A stretch of 64,000 nucleotides of DNA, taken from contig JAIEOV010000007.1 in NCBI GenBank assembly GCA_019750135.1, positions 186,001-250,000 on the forward strand, read 5' to 3'. Origin of the DNA: Reyranella sp. (GTDB lineage: Bacteria; Pseudomonadota; Alphaproteobacteria; Reyranellales; Reyranellaceae). The position numbers and the translations under genes are program-made. The notes under the pieces are model-generated. The model searched no databases. It was not told where the DNA came from and saw only the letters and a list, made by a program, of their open reading frames with translations. Of the stretch, positions 1 through 8,786 are shown piece by piece; the stretch's first letter is position 1, and each line of letters begins with the position of its first letter.

Positions 1-759
1 GAACTGAGCGAGATGGTGGTGACGGCCAAGGCCGAAGCCGACCGCGGCGCCGGCTACAAGGCACTGCTCGAGCCGCACATCCGGCCGGCGGTCCTCGTGG
101 CCGTCGCGTTGTTCTTTCTGCAGCAGTTGAGCGGCATCAACGCCGTGATCTACTACGCGCCGGAGATCTTCAATCACGCCGGCTTCGGCAGCGCCGAGAC
201 GCGTATTCTCGCCACCGTCGGCATCGGCACGGTCAACTTCGCCACGACCATCCTGGCGATGTTCCTGATCGACCGGCTGGGCCGGCGGCCATTGCTGGTG
301 CTGGGTTTTGCCGGCGCCGCCGCCACCATGCTGATCATCGCGCTCGCCGTCACCCATCCGACCCTGGTGCCGTCGTGGCTGGTGATCGCGATGCTGATGC
401 TCTATATCGCCTCCTTCGCCGTCGCCATCGGACCGCTGCCGCACGTCATGATGTCCGAGATCTTCCCCTTGCGGGTGCGCGGGCCGGGCATGAGCACGGC
501 CTCGATCAGCAACTGGGGCTTCAACTTCGTGGTGGTCTTCGCCTTCCCGGTGATGCTGGCGGGTCCCGGGCTTGCCTTCACCTTCACTGTGTTCGCGGTT
601 ATCTGTCTCGGCGGTATCGCGTTCACGCTGCTGCGCGTTCCCGAGACGACGGGCTATTCTCTCGAGGCGATCGAAACCCATCTGATGTCGGGCAAGCCGC
701 TGGCGTCGTTGCGCCGGATTACCCTTGTCAGTGTGACGGTGGTGACTAGGAGCAAGTAG
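1..759 (+). CDS. Sugar porter of the MFS superfamily (C-terminal part, 5' end outside window)
   Basis: The frame is open from base 1, so this is the C-terminal half of a proton-coupled sugar uptake protein of the inner membrane. Family signatures are clear: QQLSGINAVIYYAPEIF at the start of the second six-helix bundle, DRLGRRPLL in the loop after TM8, and PETTGYSLEAIE after the last helix, which matches the PETKG motif of XylE/GalP-type porters. About six membrane segments (TM7-12) are visible. The gene ends 29 bp before a glucokinase on the same strand, so glucose or a related hexose is the likely substrate. Family assignment is firm; substrate is inferred. Confidence 0.9.
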   Translation, partial: ELSEMVVTAKAEADRGAGYKALLEPHIRPAVLVAVALFFLQQLSGINAVIYYAPEIFNHAGFGSAETRILATVGIGTVNFATTILAMFLIDRLGRRPLLVLGFAGAAATMLIIALAVTHPTLVPSWLVIAMLMLYIASFAVAIGPLPHVMMSEIFPLRVRGPGMSTASISNWGFNFVVVFAFPVMLAGPGLAFTFTVFAVICLGGIAFTLLRVPETTGYSLEAIETHLMSGKPLASLRRITLVSVTVVTRSK

Positions 760-788
760 ACTGTCGGGGGCTGACCCTCGGAGGACAA

Positions 789-1496
789 ATGGTGGATGTC
801 GGGCACAAACTAACGCTGGGGATCGATATAGGCGGCACCGGCCTCAAGGCGGCGATCGTCGGTGACGACCTCCGGATGCTTACCGATCGGGTGCGCATGG
901 AAACTCCGGTCGGGGCGCCGCCGACGACGTTCGTCGAGGCGCTGGTCGGCCTGGTCACCCCGCTGGGCGCCTTCGACCGCGTCGCCGTCGGCTTTCCGGG
1001 CGTCGTGCGCAACGGCCGGGTGCTGAGCGCCGCGAACCTCGGCAACGACAAATGGATCGGCTTCGACCTCGCCCAGGCGCTCGAGACGGCGCTGGCCAAG
1101 CCGGTGCGGGTCGCCAATGATGCCGACCTGCAGGGATTGGCCGTGATCGCCGGCAAGGGCGTCGAGATGGTCATCACCCTGGGGACCGGCTTCGGCACGG
1201 GCCTCTATCGCGACGGCCAGCTGGCGCCGCACCTGGAGATTGCCCACCATCCCTTCCGCCACGGCGAGACGTACGACGAGCAGCTCGGCAACGCCACGCG
1301 CAAAGTGATCGGCGGCACGCGCTGGAACAAGCGCGTGGAAAAGGCGATCGGCAACATGAGGCGGCTGACCAGCTTCGATCACCTATATATCGGCGGCGGC
1401 AACGCCAAGAAGATCACCTTCACTCTCGCGGCCGACATCACCATCGTCTCGAACGAGGCCGGCATGGAGGGCGGCGTCAAGCTCTGGCGCGACTGA
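789..1496 (+). CDS. ppgK: ROK-family polyphosphate-type glucokinase
   Basis: A 235-residue cytoplasmic sugar kinase. The N-terminal phosphate loop LGIDIGGTGLKAA (about residues 7-19), the VANDADLQG segment with the catalytic-type Asp, and TLGTGFGTGLY (about residues 127-137) are those of polyphosphate/ATP glucokinases. The Cys-rich zinc motif of ROK repressors is absent, as in PpgK proteins. The start has GGAGGACAA just upstream. It probably phosphorylates the hexose brought in by the preceding porter. Phosphate donor (polyphosphate or ATP) cannot be read from sequence alone. Confidence 0.82.
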   Translation: MVDVGHKLTLGIDIGGTGLKAAIVGDDLRMLTDRVRMETPVGAPPTTFVEALVGLVTPLGAFDRVAVGFPGVVRNGRVLSAANLGNDKWIGFDLAQALETALAKPVRVANDADLQGLAVIAGKGVEMVITLGTGFGTGLYRDGQLAPHLEIAHHPFRHGETYDEQLGNATRKVIGGTRWNKRVEKAIGNMRRLTSFDHLYIGGGNAKKITFTLAADITIVSNEAGMEGGVKLWRD

Positions 1497-1501
1497 CGCA
1501 G

Positions 1502-2707
1502 CTACGGAGCGAGCCCGAACAGCTCCGTCTCCTCGCGCACGCCGCGCAGGCGCTGGCGACCGAGCGGCACCAGCTCGTGACGGCTGGCATCTGCAGCCCG
1601 GGCAAAGGACTGCGAGATCACGAGATGGCGGCCGAGCGCATCGCAAAGGCGCTCGATGCGCGAGGCCTCGTTGACGGCAGGGCCGATCACCGTGAAGTCC
1701 AGGCGCGCGTCGGCGCCGACATTGCCGTAGTTCACGTGGCCGATGTGCAGCGCGATGTCGAGCTCGGGCGTCGGCAACGAGCGGGCGCGGCGCGCCTCGG
1801 CAAGGCTCGCCATCAGCGCCAGCGCTTCCTTGGCCGATTCGAGCGCCATCGCGCAGGTCTCGGCACGCGGCCGGTCCTCGATCCGGAAGATGGCCAGAAG
1901 CCCGTCGCCCAGGAACTTCAGGACCTCGCCGCCGCGTGCCGTCACCGGGCGCACCATGCAGTCGAAGCAGTCGTCCAGCAGCCCGATCAGGCCGCGGCCT
2001 GGCAATGCGTCGGCAAGGGCAGTGAAGCCGCGCAGGTCGGTGAAGAACAGCACCGCTTCGACGCCTTGGACCTCGCCGCGCTGCACCGTGCCAGCCAGCA
2101 CGCGGGTCGCGGGGTCGTGGCCGAGATAGGCCGACAGCAGACCCTGGTAGACGGTGCGCATGGTCGTGGCCTTGGCGGCCAGGGCGAAGACCGGCAGCAC
2201 GGCCCGCATCGCCTCGAGATGGGCGTCGGAATAGCCGCCCGGCCGATCGGTGGTGAGCGAGCAGACGAAGAACAGCTCGCCGACGCGCTCGGGGCCAGCC
2301 GACGCCAACTCGCCGAACTGGAAGATGCGGCCCAGCCATTCCGTCATGCCGGCTGCACGCAGCTCTTCGAAAACGGGCACCTCCTGCCCGGGTGGCGGCG
2401 AGGTGAGGTCATAGCGGCGCTCGGCGATGCCGTGCCTCAGCATCGGCGCGAACGGACTCTGCTGAAGGATGGGCGCATCGACCTCGACATGCTGGAACTC
2501 GAAGCGGGCCCTGAGGCCCATGCCGCGCTCCCAGATGAGACTGCGCAAGCGGACCATGGGATGCAGCGTGTTCATGCCGACGAAGGACCGCGCCACTGGC
2601 ACGCCAGCCTCGTTCAGGCGGCGCAGGAAGCCATCGACGATGTCTTCGAGCGACAGGCCGTGCAGGCCGGCGTCGGCCAGCCAGTCGGTGACGGCAGCGA
2701 GCTTCAA
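1502..2707 (-). CDS. Class III adenylate/guanylate cyclase with N-terminal sensor-like region
   Basis: A 401-residue protein with an uncharacterised N-terminal region (about 1-205) and a C-terminal class III cyclase domain. Metal-binding Asp is seen in FFTDLRGF (D224) and in the KFLGDG segment (D268), with the purine-selecting Lys at 264. The transition-state pair is present in VNEASR (N346, R350), so the domain looks catalytically complete and adenylate-specific. No membrane segment is evident. It is the last gene of a run on the minus strand and follows the VOC gene by 7 bp, so a metabolic operon ends in a cyclic-nucleotide enzyme. Confidence 0.88.
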   Translation of the reverse strand: MKLAAVTDWLADAGLHGLSLEDIVDGFLRRLNEAGVPVARSFVGMNTLHPMVRLRSLIWERGMGLRARFEFQHVEVDAPILQQSPFAPMLRHGIAERRYDLTSPPPGQEVPVFEELRAAGMTEWLGRIFQFGELASAGPERVGELFFVCSLTTDRPGGYSDAHLEAMRAVLPVFALAAKATTMRTVYQGLLSAYLGHDPATRVLAGTVQRGEVQGVEAVLFFTDLRGFTALADALPGRGLIGLLDDCFDCMVRPVTARGGEVLKFLGDGLLAIFRIEDRPRAETCAMALESAKEALALMASLAEARRARSLPTPELDIALHIGHVNYGNVGADARLDFTVIGPAVNEASRIERLCDALGRHLVISQSFARAADASRHELVPLGRQRLRGVREETELFGLAP

Positions 2708-2714
2708 TCGCCGC

Positions 2715-3158
2715 CTAGGCTTTGACGCGGTTGCTCGCGCGGCAGCGGCAGGTGTCGAACTGGTGCAGCTCGACCATGTTGCCGCAAGGATCGTTCATGA
2801 AGAGCTGCGTGGAATCGGGACTGACCAGCCCCTCGATCACCCAGTACTTCACGCCCATGCGGTCGAGCTCGGCGCGCGTGTCCTTGATGTTCCGGACGGC
2901 GTAGGCGACGTGCGGCCGCGTCGGATCCTCTCCCGGGCCCTTGGCCACCGGCGAGGGCTGCTTGCCGCCGATCAGGTGGATCTGCCCGACCTCCCCGACA
3001 TTGACCCAGGCGCCGGGAATGCCGGGAATGGTCGGACGCCCGCTGTCGCAGTGCAGGCCGAGCACGTCGGCATAGAAATCCTGCGTCGCCTTCAGCTTGG
3101 CGCCGTCGTCATCGACGCGCACGCCGGTGTGATGGATCTCGAGAATTTCGACGGCCAT
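2715..3158 (-). CDS. VOC superfamily (glyoxalase/dioxygenase fold) protein
   Basis: A 147-residue protein with two beta-alpha-beta-beta-beta modules. Putative metal ligands are the His in EIHHTGVRV near the N-terminus, the His in the RPHVAYAV stretch and the Glu in MVELHQF near the C-terminus. LFMNDPCGNMVELHQF is the usual C-terminal motif of glyoxalase/bleomycin-resistance proteins. GGAGGAAACGAAC precedes the ATG. Within the operon it sits between a deacetylase-like enzyme and a cyclase. The substrate is unknown. Confidence 0.85.
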   Translation of the reverse strand: MAVEILEIHHTGVRVDDDGAKLKATQDFYADVLGLHCDSGRPTIPGIPGAWVNVGEVGQIHLIGGKQPSPVAKGPGEDPTRPHVAYAVRNIKDTRAELDRMGVKYWVIEGLVSPDSTQLFMNDPCGNMVELHQFDTCRCRASNRVKA

Positions 3159-3171
3159 TGTTCGTTTCCTC

Positions 3172-4080
3172 CTATGCCGGTGGCGGCACCATCGTCCCCT
3201 TGGGCAGGGCCGCGCAATGATCGTAGATCGCCGAGGGGCGCGTAAACCAGATCTTGTCCTTCTGCGGATGGTTCACGATGTGCTGCAGGGCCTCGCGCAG
3301 CATGCGCAGGCGATAGGGCTGGCCGACGATCATGGTGTGCAGAGCGATGCCGCAGACCAGGGGCTGCTTGGCCGACTGCCGCAGCAGCTCCTCGAACTGG
3401 CCGATGATGAAGTCGCGGAACTGCTCGGGCGTGTGGTGGCGCACCAGGATCTGCGGACTGTCGTTGATCTCGATGGGATAGGGCACGCTCATCATCGGGC
3501 CCGAGCGAGTCTTCAGCCAGAGCGGCTGGTCGTCGGCCGGCCAGTCCATCAGGAAGTCGAACCCCGTCTCCTTCAGCAGGTCGGGCGTGTGATGGCTGGA
3601 GCTCATCCACGGCGCCATCCAGCCGCGCGGACGCTTGCCGCTCGCCTTCTCGATGGCGTCGCGCACCTCCTCGAGGAAGCGCTTCTCGTCGGCCTCCCAC
3701 ATCTGGCCGTGACGCTCGGCATTGGTGCGGCCGTGGCCGATGAACTCGTCGCCGCGCGCCTTCAGCGCCGCCACGATCTGCGGCGCGTAGTCGAACACCG
3801 TGGTGTTGATCAGGTGCGCCGCCGGCAGGTTGAGCTCGTCGAACAGCTCCAGGCAGCGCCACACGCCGACGCGGTTGCCGTAGTCGCGCCAGGCGAAGGT
3901 GCGCGGATCGGGCGGCGTGCCGGCCACCGTCAGGAGATGGCCATCGCCGGCGCCGAAGGCAAAATGCTCGATGTTGAGGCCGAGATAGACGGCGAGCCGC
4001 TTGCCGTCGGGCCAGGAGTAGTCCTTGCGCTCGGTGATCGGCGAGTAGGCATAGCGGTTGTGGTACGGCAGACGAAGCAT
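3172..4080 (-). CDS. Polysaccharide deacetylase-family (PuuE-like) hydrolase
   Basis: A 302-residue cytoplasmic protein of the NodB-like fold, closest in style to allantoinase PuuE-type members. YGNRVGVWR and HLINTTVFDYAP are characteristic of that subgroup, followed by GDEFIGHGRTN and RPRGWMAPWMS. No signal peptide is seen, which argues against a cell-wall chitin deacetylase. The chosen start (MLRLPYHNRY) is preceded by GAGAGGAACGAG; an upstream in-frame start would run into the preceding gene. It lies 10 bp after the PhyH gene. The exact amide substrate is not known. Confidence 0.78.
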   Translation of the reverse strand: MLRLPYHNRYAYSPITERKDYSWPDGKRLAVYLGLNIEHFAFGAGDGHLLTVAGTPPDPRTFAWRDYGNRVGVWRCLELFDELNLPAAHLINTTVFDYAPQIVAALKARGDEFIGHGRTNAERHGQMWEADEKRFLEEVRDAIEKASGKRPRGWMAPWMSSSHHTPDLLKETGFDFLMDWPADDQPLWLKTRSGPMMSVPYPIEINDSPQILVRHHTPEQFRDFIIGQFEELLRQSAKQPLVCGIALHTMIVGQPYRLRMLREALQHIVNHPQKDKIWFTRPSAIYDHCAALPKGTMVPPPA

Positions 4081-4090
4081 CTCGTTCCTC

Positions 4091-4936
4091 TCAACGCCGG
4101 ACGACGGCGACCTTGTTCTCTTCCGACTCCACGACATTCATCGCGCGGAAGCGCGCGACCGCTTCGGCGTGGAAGGCGCGCTCGGCCGGGCCCGCCTCCT
4201 CGACCGGTCGCCGCTCCTCGTCGAAGTTGCCGTGCTCGTCCTTGCCGCGCACCAGCATGGCGGTGACGCGGTTCTTCGACGTGCAATGCGCCCAGGTCGG
4301 GATGTAGCTGATGCCGAGCCCGATGCGCCGGTCGTGCGAGCGGTTGGGCCGCGAATTGTGCACCAAATGGGTGTGATGCAGCGAGAACTGACCGGCCTTC
4401 ACCGGCATGAAAGCCGTGCGCTGCCGATCGACGTCGACGGCGAGGGTCTGGCCGCGGGACAGCAGGTTGTCGGTATCCTGCAGCTCGGCGTGCGGCAGCT
4501 GGCCGAGCTTGTGCGAGCCAGGCACGACCTCCATGCAGCCCGCCTCGACCGGGGCGTCGGTCAGCGCCACCCAGGCGGTGACGTGACAGGCCGGCTCGAG
4601 CGCGAAATAGGTCGCGTCCTGGTGCCAGCTCACATAGGTGCCCGAGCCCGCATCCTTGGGCCAGACGCTGAGATGGAACAGCCGGATGTCCGGACCGATC
4701 AGGTCCTCGACCGCATCGAGCACCTCGGGTGCATGCACGATCTCGTCGACCCAGGGGAACAGGAGATGCGGCTTGAAGTTGTGGCCGCGGGTCAACTTCT
4801 GACCCTGCGCAGCTTCGAAGGCCTCGAGCTTGTCGCGCCAGGTCCGCGCTCGTTCGGCAGAGAATCCGTCGACCGGGCAGACATAGCCGTCGCGCTCGTA
4901 GCCCGCGATCTGTTCGGAGGTGAGTTTCTTGCTCAT
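4091..4936 (-). CDS. Phytanoyl-CoA dioxygenase (PhyH) family Fe(II)/2-oxoglutarate enzyme
   Basis: A 281-residue PhyH-type oxygenase. The HxD metal pair is in SWHQDATYFAL, and the distal His and 2-oxoglutarate-binding Arg are in the HNSRPNRSHDRRIGLG region. It probably hydroxylates a small carboxylate or acyl compound; most bacterial members are not phytanoyl-CoA enzymes. The ATG overlaps the stop of the upstream SDR gene by one base (TGATG), indicating translational coupling. The C-terminal 60 residues are divergent from the core. Confidence 0.87.
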   Translation of the reverse strand: MSKKLTSEQIAGYERDGYVCPVDGFSAERARTWRDKLEAFEAAQGQKLTRGHNFKPHLLFPWVDEIVHAPEVLDAVEDLIGPDIRLFHLSVWPKDAGSGTYVSWHQDATYFALEPACHVTAWVALTDAPVEAGCMEVVPGSHKLGQLPHAELQDTDNLLSRGQTLAVDVDRQRTAFMPVKAGQFSLHHTHLVHNSRPNRSHDRRIGLGISYIPTWAHCTSKNRVTAMLVRGKDEHGNFDEERRPVEEAGPAERAFHAEAVARFRAMNVVESEENKVAVVRR

Positions 4937-5697
4937 CACTGTGCCGTCCAGCCGCCGTCGATGAACAGCAGCGTCCCTGTGACAAAGGAAGAATCGTCGC
5001 TGGCCAGGAAGAGCGCGGCGCGCGCCACCTCCTCCGGCTTGCCGATGCGGCCCATGGGATGGCGGTGCTTCCAGAAGGTCTTCATCGCGTCGGGATCGGC
5101 GTAGCGCTTCAGCGACTTCGCCGGCATCGGCGTGTCGATGACACCCGGCATCAGCGCATTGACGCGGATGCCCTGGGCCGCATGGTCGACCGCCATGGTC
5201 TTGGTGAAGGAGGCGATGGCGCCCTTGGAGGCGATGTAGGCCGCGTTCTTGCCGGGGCTCGACTGCGCGAGCTGCGAGCCGATGGTGACGATGGCGCCGG
5301 AGCGGTTCTCGATCATCGACTTGATGGCGTAGTGGATCCAGAGATAGGTGCCCTTGACGTTGACCGCAAACGTGCGGTCCCAGGCCGCCTCCTCGATCGT
5401 ATCGACCGTGCCGCCCGACGACAGGCCGGCGGCCGTCAGCAGCACGTCGACGCGGCCCCACTTCTCGATCACCCGGTCGACGCCGGCGCGCGCCTCGGCA
5501 TCGCTGCTGACGTCGGCGGGGATGATGATGGCACTGCCGCCGGCGGCCTCGATGTCGGCCGCGACCTGACCCAGCCCGATCTCGTCCTGGTCGACCAGGG
5601 CGAGCCTGGCGCCTTCAGCCGCGAACAGGCGCGCCGACGCCGCGCCGATGCCGGACGCGCCGCCGGTGACGATCGCCACACGATCTTTTAGCTTCAT
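4936..5697 (-). CDS. Short-chain dehydrogenase/reductase
   Basis: A 253-residue classical SDR. The cofactor loop is VTGGASGIGAAS near residue 11, Asp at the end of beta-2 (LVDQDE) points to NAD(H), and the catalytic set is Ser in TIGSQ and YIASK. The C-terminal FVTGTLLFIDGGW is the usual family ending. It is the first gene of the minus-strand operon SDR, PhyH, deacetylase, VOC, cyclase. An alcohol or keto intermediate of that pathway is the likely substrate; the compound is not identifiable. Confidence 0.9.
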   Translation of the reverse strand: MKLKDRVAIVTGGASGIGAASARLFAAEGARLALVDQDEIGLGQVAADIEAAGGSAIIIPADVSSDAEARAGVDRVIEKWGRVDVLLTAAGLSSGGTVDTIEEAAWDRTFAVNVKGTYLWIHYAIKSMIENRSGAIVTIGSQLAQSSPGKNAAYIASKGAIASFTKTMAVDHAAQGIRVNALMPGVIDTPMPAKSLKRYADPDAMKTFWKHRHPMGRIGKPEEVARAALFLASDDSSFVTGTLLFIDGGWTAQ

Positions 5698-5729
5698 GGC
5701 GGCGAGCTTAAGCGCCGCCTGCCGGCTTG

Positions 5730-6485
5730 TCAGCGCGGTCGTGTCCTGAGCGGCCGGCGTTTTCGCTGCGCGCGACGTGCCAGCATGTTCAGCGCCTCGA
5801 CCAGGGCGGAGAACGCCATGGCGGCGTAGATGTAGCCCTTGGGAACCTTCGCGCCGATGCCGTCGGCGATCAGGGTCATGCCGATCATCAGCAGGAAGCT
5901 CAGCGCCAGCATGACGATGGTCGGATTCTTGTTGATGAACCCGGCCAGCGGATCGGCCGCCAGCAGCATCATGGCGACGGCGACGACCACGGCGGCGATC
6001 ATGATCGGGATGTCGTCGGTCATGCCGACCGCGGTGATGATGCTGTCCAGCGAGAATACCAGGTCGAGGATCAGGATCTGGCCGATGACGGCCATCACCG
6101 TGGCCTGCACGGCGCTCCCGGCGGCCTCGGTTTCGTGATCGGCTGAGACATGGTCGTGGATTTCACTGGTCGCCTTGTAGATCAGGAAAAGACCGCCGGC
6201 GATCAGGATCAGGTCGCGCCAGGAGAAGCTGTGGCCGAGCAGCGAGAACAACGGCGTCGTCAGCTGCGCGATATAGGCCACGCCGCTCAGCAGGCCGAGC
6301 CGCAGGATCACCGCAAGTCCTATGCCAATGCGACGGGTGCTCGAGCGCTGATGCTCCGGCAGCTTGTTGGTCAGGATGGAGATGAAGATCAGGTTGTCGA
6401 TGCCCAGCACGACTTCCATGACCACCAGCGTCACCAGCGCCGCCCAGGCGTTGGGATCGCGGACGAGGACCATGATTTCTTCCAT
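5730..6485 (-). CDS. TerC-family integral membrane protein
   Basis: A 251-residue polytopic membrane protein with about seven helices. The family core is plain: [18 protein letters not shown] near the N-terminus and [16 protein letters not shown] in the second half, each carrying conserved acidic residues (GIDN and SLDS) inside the membrane. TerC-type proteins are linked to metal, especially Mn, export at the membrane. The start MEEIMVLV was chosen because the family usually begins some ten residues before DPNAWAAL; an internal ATG four codons later is also possible. It is divergent from the MFS gene that follows. Confidence 0.88.
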   Translation of the reverse strand: MEEIMVLVRDPNAWAALVTLVVMEVVLGIDNLIFISILTNKLPEHQRSSTRRIGIGLAVILRLGLLSGVAYIAQLTTPLFSLLGHSFSWRDLILIAGGLFLIYKATSEIHDHVSADHETEAAGSAVQATVMAVIGQILILDLVFSLDSIITAVGMTDDIPIMIAAVVVAVAMMLLAADPLAGFINKNPTIVMLALSFLLMIGMTLIADGIGAKVPKGYIYAAMAFSALVEALNMLARRAQRKRRPLRTRPR

Positions 6486-6561
6486 CCTGCCACCATAGGT
6501 CAATGCTGCTGCCCGCCAAGAGTCCTTTCCTTTTGCCGGACGAGCCGTTAACCGGGTTGAC

Positions 6562-7785
6562 ATGAGTCCGCCCGCTTCGGCAGCGAGACCGCCGCCGGCG
6601 CGAGCCTCCACCCTGGCTATCGTGCTTTTGTCCGTGGCGGCGTTCGCCTCCGCCGCCAACATGCGCGTCGTCGATCCCCTGCTGGTGCAGCTGGCCGCCA
6701 CCTTCGGCGTCAGCGTCGGCGCGGCCTCGATCGCGGCGACGTCCTTCCTGTTCGCCAACGGCGTGTTCGTGCTGGTGCACGGCCCGTTCGGCGACCGCTA
6801 CGGCAAGATGCCCGTAGTCGCCATCGCCTGCCTCGCGGCCGCGCTGTGCTGCCTGCTGAGCGCGATGGCGGACTCGCTAGCCTGGCTGACGGCGGCGCGC
6901 TTCCTGACCGGCGTCACGGGCTCGGCCATCATTCCGCTCGCCATCGCCTGGCTGGGCGACAATGTCAGCTACGAGCGCCGCCAGGCGGTGCTGGCCCGTT
7001 TCCTCACCGGCCAGACGCTCGGCCTGATGACCGGCGCCGCCCTGGGCGGAGCACTCGGCGACTGGCTGGGCTGGCGGTCGGTGTTCTGGGTGCTGGCGGC
7101 GATCTACGTCACGGCCGGCGGCGCCCTGTTCGGCGTCATGCGCGTCCATCCCGACGTCGCGCGGCCCACCGGCGGCCAGCAGGGCTCGATGATCGGCCAG
7201 ATTCTGAAGGTGCTGCGGCGGCGCTGGGTGATCACCGTCGTGCTGGTGGTGGCGCTGGAAGGCGGCACCTTCTGGGGCGCCTTCACCTTCGTCGGCGCCG
7301 ATCTGCACCAGCGTTTCGACATGGGGTTCGCCGCCATAGGCCTCGCGGTCGCGGCGTTCGGGGCGGGCGGCTTTGCCTATGTGATGGCGGCGCCGCAGCT
7401 CGTGCGCCTGCTGGGCGAACGCGGGCTCTGCACCTGGGGTGGTCTCGGTCTGGGCGTCGCCTTCGCCACCATGGCGCTGGCGCCCACACCCGAGGTCGAG
7501 TTCGCCGGCATCGTGCTGTCGGGCGTGTCGTTCTACATGCTGCACAACACGCTGCAGACCCACGGAACGCAGATGGCCCCGGAAGCACGCGGTGCCGCCA
7601 TGGCGCTTTTCGCGCTCTGCCTGTTCGTCGGCCAGGCGATCGGCGTGCCCATTGCCGCGCCGATCGTCGACCGCTGGGGCGCGCCGCCCGTCTTCTGGAC
7701 GGCGGCGGTGGTGCTGCCCCTGCTCGCCTTCTGGTTCGTGGCGGCGCTAAGACGCCATCAGCTCTCCGGCGACACCCGGAACTGA
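6562..7785 (+). CDS. MFS transporter, drug/metabolite efflux type
   Basis: A 407-residue, 12-helix transporter of the inner membrane. The loop after TM2 has [13 protein letters not shown], the usual MFS motif A (GxLaDrxGrkxxl), and [19 protein letters not shown] follows in TM4-5. DHA1-type drug or metabolite efflux pumps have this architecture. It ends inside the 3' end of the aldo/keto reductase gene on the other strand (28 bp tail-to-tail overlap). Substrate unknown. Confidence 0.87.
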   Translation: MSPPASAARPPPARASTLAIVLLSVAAFASAANMRVVDPLLVQLAATFGVSVGAASIAATSFLFANGVFVLVHGPFGDRYGKMPVVAIACLAAALCCLLSAMADSLAWLTAARFLTGVTGSAIIPLAIAWLGDNVSYERRQAVLARFLTGQTLGLMTGAALGGALGDWLGWRSVFWVLAAIYVTAGGALFGVMRVHPDVARPTGGQQGSMIGQILKVLRRRWVITVVLVVALEGGTFWGAFTFVGADLHQRFDMGFAAIGLAVAAFGAGGFAYVMAAPQLVRLLGERGLCTWGGLGLGVAFATMALAPTPEVEFAGIVLSGVSFYMLHNTLQTHGTQMAPEARGAAMALFALCLFVGQAIGVPIAAPIVDRWGAPPVFWTAAVVLPLLAFWFVAALRRHQLSGDTRN

Positions 7786-8738
7786 TAGGGCTCCTCGAGC
7801 ATCTTCGCCTCGTCGGCCGTCACCGTGAACTCGGTCGCCTGCGCCGCCGAGGTGAGCTGGTCGAGGCTGGTGGCACCGATGATGGGCGAGCCCATGTAGG
7901 GCTTGCTGAGCAGCCACGCCAGCGCCGCCTGCGCCGGCGACGCATTCTTCCCGGCCGCGACCTTCTTCAGTCGATCGACGATCTCCCAATCGCTGTCGCG
8001 ATAGGTGCCGGCCTTGACCTGCGCATCGTTCTTGGAGCGCTCGGTCTCGCCGCCGCCGTCCTTGGCGCGATTGCCGGCGAGGAAGCCGCGCGCCAGCGGC
8101 GAGTACGGGATCAGGCCGACGCCCTGCTCGTGGCACAGGCGATTCATCTCGCGCTCTTCCTCGCGCTGGATGAGGTTGTAGAGGTTCTGCATGGCAATCG
8201 GCCGGGCATAGCCCTTCCAGTCGGCAATCATCACCATCTGGGCGAACTTGTAGGCCGGCATGGTCGAGCCGCCGATGTAGCGCACTTTGCCCGAGCGCAC
8301 GATCTGATCGAGCGAGTACATCGTCTCCTCGACCGGCGTGTAAGGGTCGAGGCGATGGACCTGATAGACGTCGATATAGTCGGTCTGCAGGCGCTTCAGC
8401 TGGTCGTCGACCGCGGCCATCAAATGCTTGCGGCCGGTGCCCTGGTCGTTCTGGCTGTCGCTCATGCGGATGCCGACCTTGGTCGACAGCACGATGTCCT
8501 CGCGCTTCACCATCTTCATGAGCGTGGCGCCCATGATCTCCTCGGAGCGGCCGGCATTGTAGGCGTCGGCCGTGTCGAAGAAGGTGATGCCGACATCCAG
8601 CGCCCGCTTGAAGTAGGCCGGCGCCTCGGCCTCGTCGAACTTGCCCCAGCCGCGGCGGCCCTTGGCGCCCCACGAGTTGCCGCCCAGGCAGATGCGGCTG
8701 ACGATCAGGCCCGAGCGGCCCAGCGGTCCGTATTTCAT
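7758..8738 (-). CDS. Aldo/keto reductase
   Basis: A 326-residue NADPH-dependent reductase. The catalytic tetrad is intact: D55 and Y60 in FFDTADAYNAG, K87 in LSTKVG and H128 in YQVHRLDP. Overall length and the LGGNSWG and IPYSPLARGFLAG segments fit the AKR families related to YdjG/Tas or potassium-channel beta subunits. It starts 48 bp from the divergent selenoprotein gene, so the two could share regulatory DNA. Substrate unknown. Confidence 0.9.
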   Translation of the reverse strand: MKYGPLGRSGLIVSRICLGGNSWGAKGRRGWGKFDEAEAPAYFKRALDVGITFFDTADAYNAGRSEEIMGATLMKMVKREDIVLSTKVGIRMSDSQNDQGTGRKHLMAAVDDQLKRLQTDYIDVYQVHRLDPYTPVEETMYSLDQIVRSGKVRYIGGSTMPAYKFAQMVMIADWKGYARPIAMQNLYNLIQREEEREMNRLCHEQGVGLIPYSPLARGFLAGNRAKDGGGETERSKNDAQVKAGTYRDSDWEIVDRLKKVAAGKNASPAQAALAWLLSKPYMGSPIIGATSLDQLTSAAQATEFTVTADEAKMLEEPYQFRVSPES

Positions 8739-8786
8739 CGAGAAATCCCCCTTGTCGTGCCGACCCTACCAACCCATCTTTGCCCC

